This document shows positions 1-8,208 of a DNA stretch of 64,000 nucleotides, piece after piece. The notes below the pieces were generated by a model, which was given only the letters and a program-made list of their open reading frames with translations, was not told the DNA's origin and did no database searches. The DNA comes from Macellibacteroides fermentans (GTDB lineage Bacteria; Bacteroidota; Bacteroidia; Bacteroidales; Tannerellaceae), in NCBI RefSeq assembly GCF_013409575.1, contig NZ_JACCCY010000001.1, positions 1-64,000 on the forward strand. The letters are read 5' to 3'. Made by a program: the position numbers and the translations under genes. The first letter of the stretch is position 1, and each line of letters opens with the position of its first letter.

Positions 1-1082
1 TCAACTTCTAAACTCGCTCGTTGATTTGTTCCATATTCGATTCCCCAAAAATCATTGGGTATTTGTCCTTGACTTTCGGAAAGATAAATTTTCCCATAAG
101 GCTGTTCGTCTCCTCCGCTTGTCCAGTAGATTCCATCTTCGGCATCAAGTTTTTGAAAATCTTCTTTTTTAATCATCCAAGGTCCATTAAGAATATTACC
201 ACTTTTTGTTTTTACTTCAAAATAATGACGACCTCGAGTTTTGTGAAATAAAATATCTCTACGGAACAAGCCTTTTTTGTCTTCATAACGATATTCATTC
301 TTTGCCTTTTCAGATAATGGTAACTTTCCAACAGATACATTACTACCTGATTTAGCATAACAAGCAATATATTCTTTTACTTTTGCTATGTTTCCAATAT
401 TAGATTGATTGTCTGTCCTTCTCCAAGCGATCTGAAATACAAAATTCTCCTCCCCCATAATCTCATCACAAACCTTCCTCAAATTCGCTACTTCATTATC
501 ATCAATGGAGATAAATATCACCCCATCCTCTGTCAGCAGGTTGCGTGCCAATTTCAACCGTGGATACATCATATTGAGCCAGTTGGAGTGGTAGCGTCCG
601 TCGCTTTCGGTATTGGTAGATAGTTTCTTGTCCTGCCCCGTTAGCTCGAGGTAGTTTTTCATATTATCCTTGTAGTTGTCTTTATATACAAAGTCTTTTC
701 CTGTATTGTAGGGCGGATCGATGTAAATCATCTTTACACGGCTGTGGTAGCTCTTTTGCAGCAGCTTTAACACCTCCAGGTTGTCGCCTTCAATGTAGAG
801 ATTGTCGGTCGTATCCCAATCCACGCTCTCTTCGGGGCAAGGGCGCAGTGTGCCGGTGCTTCGCTTTTGTGCTTCACGGCGTGCGTTGGCTTTGCCGGCC
901 CAATTGAGTGCAAAACGCTCTTCGGCTGTATCAGCATAATTACCCAACAAGTCGTTGAGGGCTTCAAAATCGACCTTTCCCTCTTTGATAACTTCGGGGA
1001 AAATCTGTTTGAGTTGTTCCAGATTTTGTGCAACCAAGTCGGCACTTTTGCTCTCGGCTTGCGGTATGTTTGTCTTTTGCAT
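1..1082 (-). CDS. Type III-like site-specific DNA methyltransferase (Mod), partial
   Basis: The minus-strand frame is open from the ATG at 1082 to the left edge, so the C-terminus is missing. About 360 residues are visible. The SAM-methyltransferase catalytic motif DPPYNTGKDF lies at about residues 122-131, preceded by the type III Mod-like stretch LYIEGDNLEVLKLL. Having DPPY before a long recognition region fits beta-class adenine methyltransferases of type III restriction-modification; the SAM-binding FxGxG motif would lie beyond the edge. It starts 2 bp after the DUF4391 gene, so the two are co-transcribed. A restriction subunit (Res) is expected to the left, but this cannot be seen. Likely role: N6-adenine methylation of host DNA for a restriction or defence system. 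Confidence 0.9.
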   Translation of the reverse strand, partial: MQKTNIPQAESKSADLVAQNLEQLKQIFPEVIKEGKVDFEALNDLLGNYADTAEERFALNWAGKANARREAQKRSTGTLRPCPEESVDWDTTDNLYIEGDNLEVLKLLQKSYHSRVKMIYIDPPYNTGKDFVYKDNYKDNMKNYLELTGQDKKLSTNTESDGRYHSNWLNMMYPRLKLARNLLTEDGVIFISIDDNEVANLRKVCDEIMGEENFVFQIAWRRTDNQSNIGNIAKVKEYIACYAKSGSNVSVGKLPLSEKAKNEYRYEDKKGLFRRDILFHKTRGRHYFEVKTKSGNILNGPWMIKKEDFQKLDAEDGIYWTSGGDEQPYGKIYLSESQGQIPNDFWGIEYGTNQRASLEV

Positions 1083-1084
1083 AG

Positions 1085-1828
1085 CTATATCAATTGATTT
1101 TTCAATATTTTTTCTTGTTGTTGTAACTCTTTCAGTTTTGTTGTCAGCTTTAAACGGAGGTTGAATTGCGTTTCCGCTTTTACTTCAGCGGTTATTCGTT
1201 TTTGTTCCATGCGGTTGGTATTTAACTGTTCCAGCAAGACACGGTATTGCTCTGTTTTCTGCCTGTCGCTTTCGAGATAGATACCTGCCTCGTCGGAAAC
1301 TGCCAGCATCAACAGGCGGTTTGCCAAGGCTTCGAATAGTTCTTTCAGTGAATTACAGCGGATGCGTGTTATATCTAACGAAGGCAACCAAGCACGGATA
1401 ATGCTATCGTCGCCTTCAGGTACAAAGAAACGGGTTATTTGATGTTCTTCCATCACCCGCCTTGTTTTATCCGCCTGATTGATTCGTTTTACGCACCAAT
1501 TCACACAAAAACTTTCGCCACAATGAATCACTAAAAACATCGGAGCAGGAAAGGCTTTCTGTACCATGGTAGCTACCGGCATCGCTTTAGCCGGATTCTT
1601 GATACTTGCTTCGGCAATGGTGATTTGGTCGTAAGCCTGTTCATCATCCATGTATGCAGCCAATCCAATGGTGCGGGTCTGCAATAAACCTTTCATCGTG
1701 AGCTTTTCTATCTCTTCACGCAACAATCGTTTTTCCCCGGAAGACAAAGGCGCTTTCTCGGCAAAAAGTTTTTTGCTGATAGGCGTATTGATTAATGCCC
1801 CGGACGGTATGTTGAAGTACTCTATCAT
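1085..1828 (-). CDS. DUF4391 domain-containing protein
   Basis: A 247-residue protein recognised by overall pattern as the DUF4391 family, which is typically found next to type III-like methyltransferases and helicases in defence loci. The N-terminus (MIEYFNIPSGALINTPISKK) is followed by a mixed alpha/beta body, and the last 50 residues are rich in K, E and Q and look helical or coiled-coil. No catalytic motif is evident and the biochemical role is unknown. Its start overlaps the stop of the AbiEii-like gene by one base (TAATG), and the methyltransferase follows 2 bp downstream, so it belongs to the same transcript. An accessory or bridging role in the restriction complex is inference. Confidence 0.75.
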   Translation of the reverse strand: MIEYFNIPSGALINTPISKKLFAEKAPLSSGEKRLLREEIEKLTMKGLLQTRTIGLAAYMDDEQAYDQITIAEASIKNPAKAMPVATMVQKAFPAPMFLVIHCGESFCVNWCVKRINQADKTRRVMEEHQITRFFVPEGDDSIIRAWLPSLDITRIRCNSLKELFEALANRLLMLAVSDEAGIYLESDRQKTEQYRVLLEQLNTNRMEQKRITAEVKAETQFNLRLKLTTKLKELQQQEKILKNQLI

Positions 1829-2820
1829 TATAGGTTGATTTTTCTTATCCTGCCGGTAAGCTCTTCCATCCTCTCGATAATTTTATCGAATGTTTTTTTC
1901 TCTTTATCATAAATGAAACTCTCTTTCATGTTTTCGTAATCTTTTCTCCAACTCCCCATCAAGTGGTCGGGAGGACAAATCCGGATCTGAACAGGTTCGT
2001 GTGTTGTATAGTCAACATCCTTTATGCTGTTGAACTTTTGACGATGACTGACAACGGCTTTGTATAAGTCCGTATCTTGCAACGCTGATTGAGCGAAAGA
2101 GCTATCCATCATCTTTTCCAAATCGTATAAATGTCTTGACATCCTATCCGTGCGTGGATTTTCCTTTTGATACTCCTCGTGCAACAAGAATATTTTTTCC
2201 AAAAAGGTACGTTCCGGTAATACGGACTTAAAAAGTGACTTTATTTCGCTATCAATTTCAGGAAACCGGGAATGGATAAGCGTTGCAATTTCTCGATTTT
2301 CAAACGGCTCGTCAAGAGACATGGCACTGAACTCAATCTTGACAACCGGAAGGAGGTAATCTATTTTAGTCGGAAGAATACTTTTGTATTTTACTTCTAC
2401 TAAAGTTACCATATCGCTACTGTTTTTTGTAACAAGCTCAATTTTATAACCTGTTATTCCTTCTGAAGAAAGTATACCATCTAACTCGGGGAGCAACTTC
2501 TCTTCTATGTAATGGAAAGCTTCTCGGCGAATTTTTGTTCGTTGCTGATTGGTTTCTTCAGGTAGATCGAAAAACGAACGACTTATAGTCAAATCTATAT
2601 CTTCACTGAAGCGACTAATCAATCCCCACGCTTTACTGAGGGAAGTTCCGCCCTTGAATTGCAGAAAATCCGCCCACGAAGATTTTGACAATGCTGCCAA
2701 AATGGCCGTTACCCACCAATCCTTTTCAATTGCCTGTTCTGCTGAAATTTTTCTGGCCACTGCTGTTTGTTGTAGCAAAACCATTTTTTCATCTTCGCTA
2801 TAATTCAGCCAAATACTCAT
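1828..2820 (-). CDS. AbiEii/AbiGii-family nucleotidyltransferase (toxin-like)
   Basis: The protein has about 330 residues from the ATG at 2820. That start is preferred to the one at 2865 because it makes a 4-base ATGA overlap with the upstream antitoxin-like gene. The family signature is clear: KGGTSLSKAWGL followed by RFSEDIDLTI, the GG(S/T)xxxK and DxD motifs of DNA-polymerase-beta-like nucleotidyltransferases. AbiEii toxins of type IV toxin-antitoxin systems inhibit growth by nucleotidyl transfer and give phage abortive infection. Partner: the DUF6088/AbiEi-like protein directly upstream. What is odd is its position inside a methyltransferase/helicase operon, between the helicase and DUF4391. 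Confidence 0.88.
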   Translation of the reverse strand: MSIWLNYSEDEKMVLLQQTAVARKISAEQAIEKDWWVTAILAALSKSSWADFLQFKGGTSLSKAWGLISRFSEDIDLTISRSFFDLPEETNQQRTKIRREAFHYIEEKLLPELDGILSSEGITGYKIELVTKNSSDMVTLVEVKYKSILPTKIDYLLPVVKIEFSAMSLDEPFENREIATLIHSRFPEIDSEIKSLFKSVLPERTFLEKIFLLHEEYQKENPRTDRMSRHLYDLEKMMDSSFAQSALQDTDLYKAVVSHRQKFNSIKDVDYTTHEPVQIRICPPDHLMGSWRKDYENMKESFIYDKEKKTFDKIIERMEELTGRIRKINL

Positions 2821-3434
2821 TCTGTTACTGTTTTTATGATTGGTAATAGCAATTCTTTCATCCATACCGGCGACAGGTATAAATCGTGCATCATTGTTGC
2901 TCGCTCTTCGGCATCACTCTCCGAAAGAAGCTTACTTATTTTGTCCTTTATTTCGTCCGTTACCTGATTTTCTCCAAGTTCTTTTAGTGCAATAATTATC
3001 AATGGCAGAAGCTTACCCTTGAATTGAAAGTTTTTCTGAACAACATTTTTGAAAATAATATTTCTTTCGCCAACTTGCACTTTTCGCTTAGCTCCGTTGG
3101 TAATATATACGGCGTTCATCGGTACTTGAGTAGAAAAGCCCAAAATATTTAAGGCAGTATCACCGGTTGGCATAATCTGAGCCCTGTCTCGTTCGGCTAT
3201 TTTGTGGGCAATTTGGTCAATCGTAGGGTGCAGAACACCAAATTGCGTTTTTATGGGATTCATATAGATGCCGGTTGCCACACGAACAATGATGCCTTCA
3301 TTTTGCAGACGGGATAACGTTCGGGTAACAAGGCTATCATTATTTAAATCTTCAAAATCACGCACAGTGAACAAGTCGCCTTTCTTAAAGCGAGTTACTC
3401 GATCTCTAACTTTTTGTGAAATATTCTCTTCCAT
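2817..3434 (-). CDS. AbiEi-like antitoxin/regulator (DUF6088 family)
   Basis: A 205-residue protein. The N-terminal ~70 residues resemble a winged helix (FTVRDFEDLNNDSLVTRTLS, then GIIVRVATGIYMNP), as in AbiEi antitoxins. The rest matches the DUF6088 pattern, with a central IMPTGDTALNILGF stretch. AbiEi proteins neutralise AbiEii and repress their own promoter. Its stop overlaps the AbiEii start (ATGA), the usual antitoxin-first order. A promoter and a 10-bp inverted repeat lie just upstream at 3454-3511, fitting autoregulation. The 59-bp gap to the helicase stop is the largest in the operon. Antitoxin function is inferred from family and context. Confidence 0.8.
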   Translation of the reverse strand: MEENISQKVRDRVTRFKKGDLFTVRDFEDLNNDSLVTRTLSRLQNEGIIVRVATGIYMNPIKTQFGVLHPTIDQIAHKIAERDRAQIMPTGDTALNILGFSTQVPMNAVYITNGAKRKVQVGERNIIFKNVVQKNFQFKGKLLPLIIIALKELGENQVTDEIKDKISKLLSESDAEERATMMHDLYLSPVWMKELLLPIIKTVTE

Positions 3435-3453
3435 TATTAAACCCCAATAATAT

Positions 3454-3511
3454 TGTCCGAAATATTCGGTAGATTTCGGACAAAGATAAAGAATTATTTC
3501 CGCTTGACAAC
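3454..3511 (-). promoter_or_regulatory. Internal promoter and palindromic operator of the AbiE-like pair
   Basis: On the minus strand the region reads GTTG (3511-3508), 19 bp, TATCTTTG (3488-3481), a good Bacteroidales promoter. Overlapping the -7 element and extending into the leader is a perfect 10-bp inverted repeat, TGTCCGAAAT (3454-3463) and ATTTCGGACA (3473-3482), with a 9-bp spacer; a smaller CCGAA/TTCGG dyad is nested inside. The promoter sits partly in the 3' end of the helicase coding sequence. An operator over a promoter directly before an AbiEi-like gene fits negative autoregulation. Confidence 0.7.
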
Positions 3512-6500
3512 AACAAATGCCACAATATCAAAATCGCTTTGTGAGGTAACCCCTTCGGCATTGAGCGAAACTAATTCTGTAGAGAAAAACGAAGCAGCAC
3601 CTACCTCTTGCGATTTACCGATAACGCTCTCAATGGCTAACTGAAAAGCGGACGAATAGGCTTTCATATTGGCATAGTTCTTTGTCTCTCTTTTCAGTTG
3701 TTGCGCTAACTCTGCCAGCACTTCCGTTTTGCCCTGACACAGTTTTTTCAGGTAATCCAGACAACGTTTTCCCTGCATATAGCCTAAAACCGTTTCTCCA
3801 TCTTCGCCCATATACACCAAATAATAGGGAGCCAACAGACTTTGGCCTTTTTGTTGTACAGAGCTACGCATACAGAAAATAGTGCCGGGCGGTATATCTT
3901 CATCGTCTATTTCGACCACGGTATGGACGCCCAACGGAATATCCTGCAAATCGGCAAGGTGGTTTTTCTCGTATTCCATAATATCCATTCGGAAATCGTT
4001 CATGTTGGTGTCTGTAATGGTTATTCCTCCTTGAATGTCTTCCAAATCGAGTACTGTACTTTGGAGTTGCTCCAACTGTTTACGACGATATTCCAAATCG
4101 GTCATTTCGTCGTTTTCGTTCATCTCTATGAGATTCTCCTCTCCGGTAGCGGAAATATCGAGTAAGACCATCTTCCCTTTCACCCGGCTCTCTAAGTTGA
4201 TATATTCATTCAGCTCCATATTCGGCCAGAAATTGACCAACTGGATTTGTTCATTCTTGGAGCCTAAGCGGTCGATACGACCGAAACGTTGAATGATACG
4301 CACCGGATTCCAATGAATATCATAGTTTACCAAATAGTCACAATCTTGCAGGTTTTGTCCTTCCGAAATACAATCGGTGGCAATGAGCAGGTCTATCTCT
4401 CTTTTGACATTCGGATAGGTTTTATCACGCTCTTTTGAATAAGGCGAGAAATGAGTAAGCAGTTCGTTCATCTCTTTCCTTTCTATATCAGGGAAGTTTG
4501 TTTTATTTGTCCCGCTTCCTTTTATCAAAGCGGTAAATAAGCCATATTCATCCAATATCCATTCTGACAATTCTTGATAAAGATAGGTAGCCGTATCCGC
4601 AAAAGCGGTAAAAACAATGACTTTTTTATTGTCTTCGTTGATCGGGTTTTCTATTTTGCGGGCGATGACCTCTTTCAGTCGTGTCAGTTTTTCATCACGA
4701 GCAGCCGATATGGTGGCGGCACTCTCCATTAGCTTTGTAAGTGTATCGCGGTCGTATTCTAACTCTTGTCGCCATTTTACCAAATCAATATCTTGAAGTA
4801 ATACTTTTACCTTGTTGCCAATCAAATAATCACTTTCATCCTCTTCTATATCAACATTATCTATGGTAATGGATTTATCCGACAATTCGGATATATGTTC
4901 TATCTTGTATAAATTTTGATTGACTTGCTCTAATAGCGCTTTTACACTCAGATAAAAAGAATAAATGGAACTCTCCATCCGTTTCAGGTAATTCACCCGC
5001 ATAAGGTCAACTAAGTTCTTTTCCCGGTCGGACTGCGTAAAAACACTTCCCGTACTCAACTGATAGTCATATTTTGCCGCATATTCCGCTTTTTTCTCCT
5101 CTTTCAGTGAAGATACGGGCGAGTAATTTGCCAGATTCAGCTTCCGAATAGCATTGTTGATGTTACGTAACGAAGGAAACAGTTGTTCACTGTCGATATC
5201 GGTTTTTTCGTTTATCGGTCTCAGACGGGTCGGAAACCTTCCCACATCCGCCGAATCGTAATATTTCACGATATGCTTGCGTGAACGGGCGATAGTAAGC
5301 ATGTCCAATAGTTTGAAATAACGATTATCCAACCGGTCGAACAACTCGTTTATATTCCGATCCGAATATTTTGCCCAATCGGAAAACTGCCGCTGCGCCA
5401 GCTTCATTACGTTGGATATATTATCTATGCCCTCTTCTTCGAATACGCTGTCGTCGCCTTCCGTGATAAACGATATTTGGTTTTTGAGATCATTCATCCG
5501 GTTGTTCACCGGTGTCGCCGAAAGCATCAACAGTTTTGTTTTTACACCCTTTTTGATGACTTCATTCATCATTCGGGCATAACGGGTCATTTCGCCTTTA
5601 GAGGGATAATTATTCCGGAAATTGTGTGATTCGTCAATGACCACCAAGTCGTAGTTTGCCCAATTGATAGCGGCAAGGTCTATATCGCCCGACTTTCCAC
5701 GAAGACGGGTTAAGTCGGTGTGACATAATACATCGTAGTTGAAACGGTCGTTGATAAGAATGTTGCGTTTGTCATTCTGTGTATAAACCGTCCAGTTGTC
5801 GCGCAATTTTTTGGGACAAAGAACAAGCACCCGGTCGTTTCGCAATTCATAATATTTGATAACGGCAAGTGCCTCAAAGGTTTTACCCAGCCCCACACTA
5901 TCAGCTATGATACAACCGCCATACTTCTCTATCTTCTCAATGGCTCCCATTACTCCATCTTGCTGAAATTTGTAGAGCTTTTTCCAAATCTCCTTTTCCT
6001 TAAAGCCGGTCTTGGATTTAAAGATCTTATCGTCGGCAAAGTCAACGATAGAGTAGTGGAACAGATGGTGCAATATCATGTAATAGACTGAATCGGGAGA
6101 ATAATCCCTATATCCCTTTTTCAGTTCTTCAATAGCCAATTTTGTGATCTCCTTAGTCAGGGTTGAGTCCGTCCAAGTCTGATCATATATCTGTTTGAGT
6201 TGGACAACTTCATTATTCCCGTCTTGTAAAATATGTTGCTGCGGATTTTTAGCGCCGATAAAACCTAAGGTGTCTGCACTGAAATCTGCCATCCCTGAAT
6301 GAATCACACAACCTTCATTCTCTTTTTCAACAAAAATCAACTTAAATCCAAAAGCATTGGGAACTTTAAGCGCACGGATGCGGCTTCTTTCAAGGATACG
6401 GCTGCACTCTTCGGCTGCCGTTCTCAACAGCAGTTGTCTTTTAAGCTCTCCCTCCTCAGTCGCACCCCAAAATGAATTATCCATCGCAATGGAGACTCCA

Positions 6501-6694
6501 TTTGCTTTATTTGTTTGCGGATTGGTCAAAAGTAAAATGTTTAGCCCCTTGACATGTTTCATCTTTTCACGCAAAAGATAAAAAGCATAGATGCTGAACA
6601 TCCCGGTACTAATAGAGACAATCGTGCTATTGTCTATTCTCTGTGATAATTCATTCTCGACCGTCCGGCCTTGCTTGTTATCTAATATCTTCAT
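3494..6694 (-). CDS. SNF2/SF2-type helicase with PLD-like N-terminus (defence)
   Basis: A 1066-residue protein. The N-terminal ~190 residues resemble a phospholipase-D-like fold (TGMFSIYAFYLLREK near residue 32), but the HKD motif is degenerate, with only IHSGMADFS near residue 130. The helicase core follows: a motif I variant ADSVGLGKTFEA at about 264, Walker B VVIDESHNFRN near 350, motif III LMLSATPVNN, and a C-terminal helicase domain ending with SEGQNLQDC and RIIQRFGRIDRLGS. This is an SF2/SNF2-like ATPase expected to translocate on DNA. It follows the XRE gene by 13 bp and precedes the AbiE-like pair, DUF4391 and methyltransferase, suggesting it is the motor of a restriction-like defence system. 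No nuclease domain was recognised. Confidence 0.9.
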   Translation of the reverse strand: MKILDNKQGRTVENELSQRIDNSTIVSISTGMFSIYAFYLLREKMKHVKGLNILLLTNPQTNKANGVSIAMDNSFWGATEEGELKRQLLLRTAAEECSRILERSRIRALKVPNAFGFKLIFVEKENEGCVIHSGMADFSADTLGFIGAKNPQQHILQDGNNEVVQLKQIYDQTWTDSTLTKEITKLAIEELKKGYRDYSPDSVYYMILHHLFHYSIVDFADDKIFKSKTGFKEKEIWKKLYKFQQDGVMGAIEKIEKYGGCIIADSVGLGKTFEALAVIKYYELRNDRVLVLCPKKLRDNWTVYTQNDKRNILINDRFNYDVLCHTDLTRLRGKSGDIDLAAINWANYDLVVIDESHNFRNNYPSKGEMTRYARMMNEVIKKGVKTKLLMLSATPVNNRMNDLKNQISFITEGDDSVFEEEGIDNISNVMKLAQRQFSDWAKYSDRNINELFDRLDNRYFKLLDMLTIARSRKHIVKYYDSADVGRFPTRLRPINEKTDIDSEQLFPSLRNINNAIRKLNLANYSPVSSLKEEKKAEYAAKYDYQLSTGSVFTQSDREKNLVDLMRVNYLKRMESSIYSFYLSVKALLEQVNQNLYKIEHISELSDKSITIDNVDIEEDESDYLIGNKVKVLLQDIDLVKWRQELEYDRDTLTKLMESAATISAARDEKLTRLKEVIARKIENPINEDNKKVIVFTAFADTATYLYQELSEWILDEYGLFTALIKGSGTNKTNFPDIERKEMNELLTHFSPYSKERDKTYPNVKREIDLLIATDCISEGQNLQDCDYLVNYDIHWNPVRIIQRFGRIDRLGSKNEQIQLVNFWPNMELNEYINLESRVKGKMVLLDISATGEENLIEMNENDEMTDLEYRRKQLEQLQSTVLDLEDIQGGITITDTNMNDFRMDIMEYEKNHLADLQDIPLGVHTVVEIDDEDIPPGTIFCMRSSVQQKGQSLLAPYYLVYMGEDGETVLGYMQGKRCLDYLKKLCQGKTEVLAELAQQLKRETKNYANMKAYSSAFQLAIESVIGKSQEVGAASFFSTELVSLNAEGVTSQSDFDIVAFVVVKRK

Positions 6695-6707
6695 GCTTCG
6701 GCAGGTA

Positions 6708-6920
6708 TTACTCTTTAGTCGTATTAAATAACACTCTCACATCCACATCCAATGCTTCCGCTATAAGCCCGAACACCTCTACCGAGGGCTGCGCTTTGTT
6801 AGAACACCATCGGGATATGGTTGTTTCATTTTTAGCTATTCTCTCCGCAAGCCAGCGATTGGTTTTGCCTTTTTCAGCTAAAACGACCTTAATTCTATTT
6901 GTGACTTTTCTCTCTGACAT
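6708..6920 (-). CDS. XRE-family HTH transcriptional regulator
   Basis: A 70-residue single-domain Cro/CI-type helix-turn-helix protein. The recognition region NRWLAERIAKNETTISRWC is followed by the typical SVEVFGLIAEALDVDVRVLF helices. It is the first gene of the minus-strand defence operon, 13 bp before the helicase, and resembles the small C-protein-like controllers of restriction-modification systems. It probably represses its own promoter, where a small palindrome occurs at 6936-6947. The full-length domain indicates an intact gene. Confidence 0.9.
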   Translation of the reverse strand: MSERKVTNRIKVVLAEKGKTNRWLAERIAKNETTISRWCSNKAQPSVEVFGLIAEALDVDVRVLFNTTKE

Positions 6921-6935
6921 ACTTGTCTTATTTAG

Positions 6936-6967
6936 TCAAACATTTGATGTTATTAGATGCAAATATA
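6936..6967 (-). promoter_or_regulatory. Defence-operon promoter with candidate XRE operator
   Basis: Minus-strand -7 element TATATTTG (CAAATATA at 6960-6967 on plus), about 40 bp upstream of the XRE start; the -33 element is weak. The dyad TCAAA-CA-TTTGA at 6936-6947 lies between the expected transcription start and the XRE ATG, where an autorepressor would bind. The promoter is the better supported part. Confidence 0.45.
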
Positions 6968-7035
6968 GCGTTTTTATTTAAACTAAATCGTATAACATTC
7001 AATTTATCATACAATCATAGGACAAGGCTGCATTA

Positions 7036-7081
7036 GTGCAAGGTGCAAGTATCTATATATAGATAAACTTGCACCTTGCAC
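7036..7081. repeat. Long nested hairpin with tandem heptamers
   Basis: The arm GTGCAAGGTGCAAG (7036-7049) is two copies of GTGCAAG, and its exact inverse complement is at 7068-7081. Between them, 7050-7065 is a perfect 16-bp palindrome (TATCTATATATAGATA), leaving only AA unpaired. The whole forms a stem of about 22 bp. There is no U-tract on either strand, so a recombination, protein-binding or structured-RNA site is as likely as a terminator. It lies just outside the defence operon. Confidence 0.75.
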
Positions 7082-7109
7082 CAATATTAAGATATTGTGA
7101 TTCAGAATA

Positions 7110-7140
7110 GTTGTTGATTCAAAAATAAGTTGTAACTTTG
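7110..7140 (+). promoter_or_regulatory. Bacteroidales-type promoter candidate
   Basis: GTTG (7110-7113), 19 bp, TAACTTTG (7133-7140). No convincing ORF follows; the transcript would run to the terminator at 7333-7366. Confidence 0.45.
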
Positions 7141-7146
7141 AACCTG

Positions 7147-7366
7147 AGTTTTATGCAGACAAATTGCGGACAATAGTAGCCAGAACTGCCAAAATAAAGA
7201 GCAGAAATGGGAACTAACCTAATTTGTACCCCATAGAGATCTTTGAGAAGATAATTCACTGAATATTAACGGTCTGATGTATTAAGTTCATAATCCGTCC
7301 GGACCGCTTTCGAAAGAAGCAAAATAAAGTAAAGCTCTGTAATTCAATGATTACAGGGCTTTTTCT
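7147..7366 (+). ncRNA. Candidate noncoding transcript of about 215 nt
   Basis: This stretch lies between a plausible promoter (7110-7140) and a clear intrinsic terminator (7333-7366) and holds no recognisable coding sequence. It contains several short local complementarities (for example around TCCGGACC and CTTTCGAAAG near 7293-7317). It could be a regulatory RNA or the remnant of a mobile-element end. No match to a known RNA family was recognised. Confidence 0.3.
7333..7366 (+). terminator. Intrinsic terminator
   Basis: Stem AGCTCTGTAAT (7333-7343) and ATTACAGGGCT (7350-7360), 11 bp with one G-T wobble and a 6-nt loop, followed by TTTTCTTTTT. Confidence 0.8.
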
Positions 7367-7370
7367 TTTT

Positions 7371-7680
7371 CCTCACTTAGGCAAAAAATAGCAGTTTAGA
7401 GCAGTCTTCACGTGGCTTATTCGTGGAGCTTCTTGAAAGCCGTTTTTGCTCCCACAGATTGACTTATTTTACTCTGATTGTCAGTGTTTTGGGTAGTTAG
7501 TTTTTGAGCCATCATGGATTAATAAAACATTCTGAGTTAAAATACAAGAAAATGAATAGTTGCCGGCTCAAACTGCCGTATATACCTAAACAAGGTTTGA
7601 AATAAACTTTCGGTTACTTTAAATCTACTTGCAACTTTCTTAAAATAGGGTTTTTCAGATATATATTATAATTTACTCAA
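7371..7680. other. Intergenic stretch with no recognised feature
   Basis: No ORF with family resemblance, promoter or strong repeat was seen between the terminator ending near 7370 and the hairpin at 7681. It may be eroded mobile-element sequence flanking the defence island, but nothing specific supports that. Confidence 0.4.
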
Positions 7681-7719
7681 TAACTGAAGTAAATATACTC
7701 ATTGTATTTACTTCAGTTA
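7681..7719. repeat. 15-bp perfect inverted repeat downstream of GyrI-like gene
   Basis: TAACTGAAGTAAATA (7681-7695) and its exact inverse complement (7705-7719), with a 9-nt loop. It begins 15 bp past the stop of the minus-strand gene at 7735. It may work as a transcript-end hairpin, but there is no strong U-tract. Confidence 0.6.
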
Positions 7720-7734
7720 CTTGTATTTCGCCGG

Positions 7735-8208
7735 TTATTTCACCGGGATGCATATCTCTACTATCCAAGGTGCATCGGCATCTTGAGTATCTCCGGCGCA
7801 GCCCAGGTATAGTTCATAATGATCGCGCATGTCATTTTCATATCCCTTTTCAAGAAAAGCCTCATCTGCTTTTTTCCACGCTTCTCCGTATTCGGACATG
7901 GTTACTTCTACCTGCATCACAAAATACTTGCCTCCGCTTATCGTATAGTGCTTCATTCCTTCGCCGGGTTCAATTCCGGAGATATTTTCCAGACATGCGT
8001 CCGAACGTAATTTTTCAGCCGGAGTTTGCATCGGATCGTCATGATATACGCCTGCCATTCTGGGGGAGGCAGCCCAAAGGTTGTTTGCACCCGCCCATGC
8101 GGCAAGTTTCTCAAATGCGCCTGCAATACCAGCATAAGTTCCGATGTGTGAAATTGCTATGGTGTTGATGGGATTTAGATTTTTAATCTCTGAACTATTT
8201 ATCTTCAT
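7735..8208 (-). CDS. GyrI-like small-molecule-binding domain protein
   Basis: A 157-residue protein of the GyrI-like/AraC effector-binding fold: an early ISHIGTYAGIAGAFEKLAAW segment, a central GVYHDDP turn, the HYTISGGKYFVMQVEV strand pair and a C-terminal ADAPWIVEICIPV strand. Such domains bind small hydrophobic or cationic ligands, either as standalone proteins or as effector domains. Its start overlaps the stop of the WYL regulator by 4 bp (ATGA), so the two form an operon and this protein may modulate or respond with the regulator. The ligand is unknown. Confidence 0.85.
   Translation of the reverse strand: MKINSSEIKNLNPINTIAISHIGTYAGIAGAFEKLAAWAGANNLWAASPRMAGVYHDDPMQTPAEKLRSDACLENISGIEPGEGMKHYTISGGKYFVMQVEVTMSEYGEAWKKADEAFLEKGYENDMRDHYELYLGCAGDTQDADAPWIVEICIPVK

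Noticed and set aside
1828-2865. Longer start (2865) for the AbiEii-like protein
   Set aside because: The ATG at 2820 gives the typical 4-bp overlap with the antitoxin-like gene and places the conserved core at the usual distance from the start.
6960-7740. tRNA or attachment-site core next to the defence operon
   Set aside because: No cloverleaf-forming sequence or matching direct repeat on the other side of the operon could be seen; the left boundary is outside the window.
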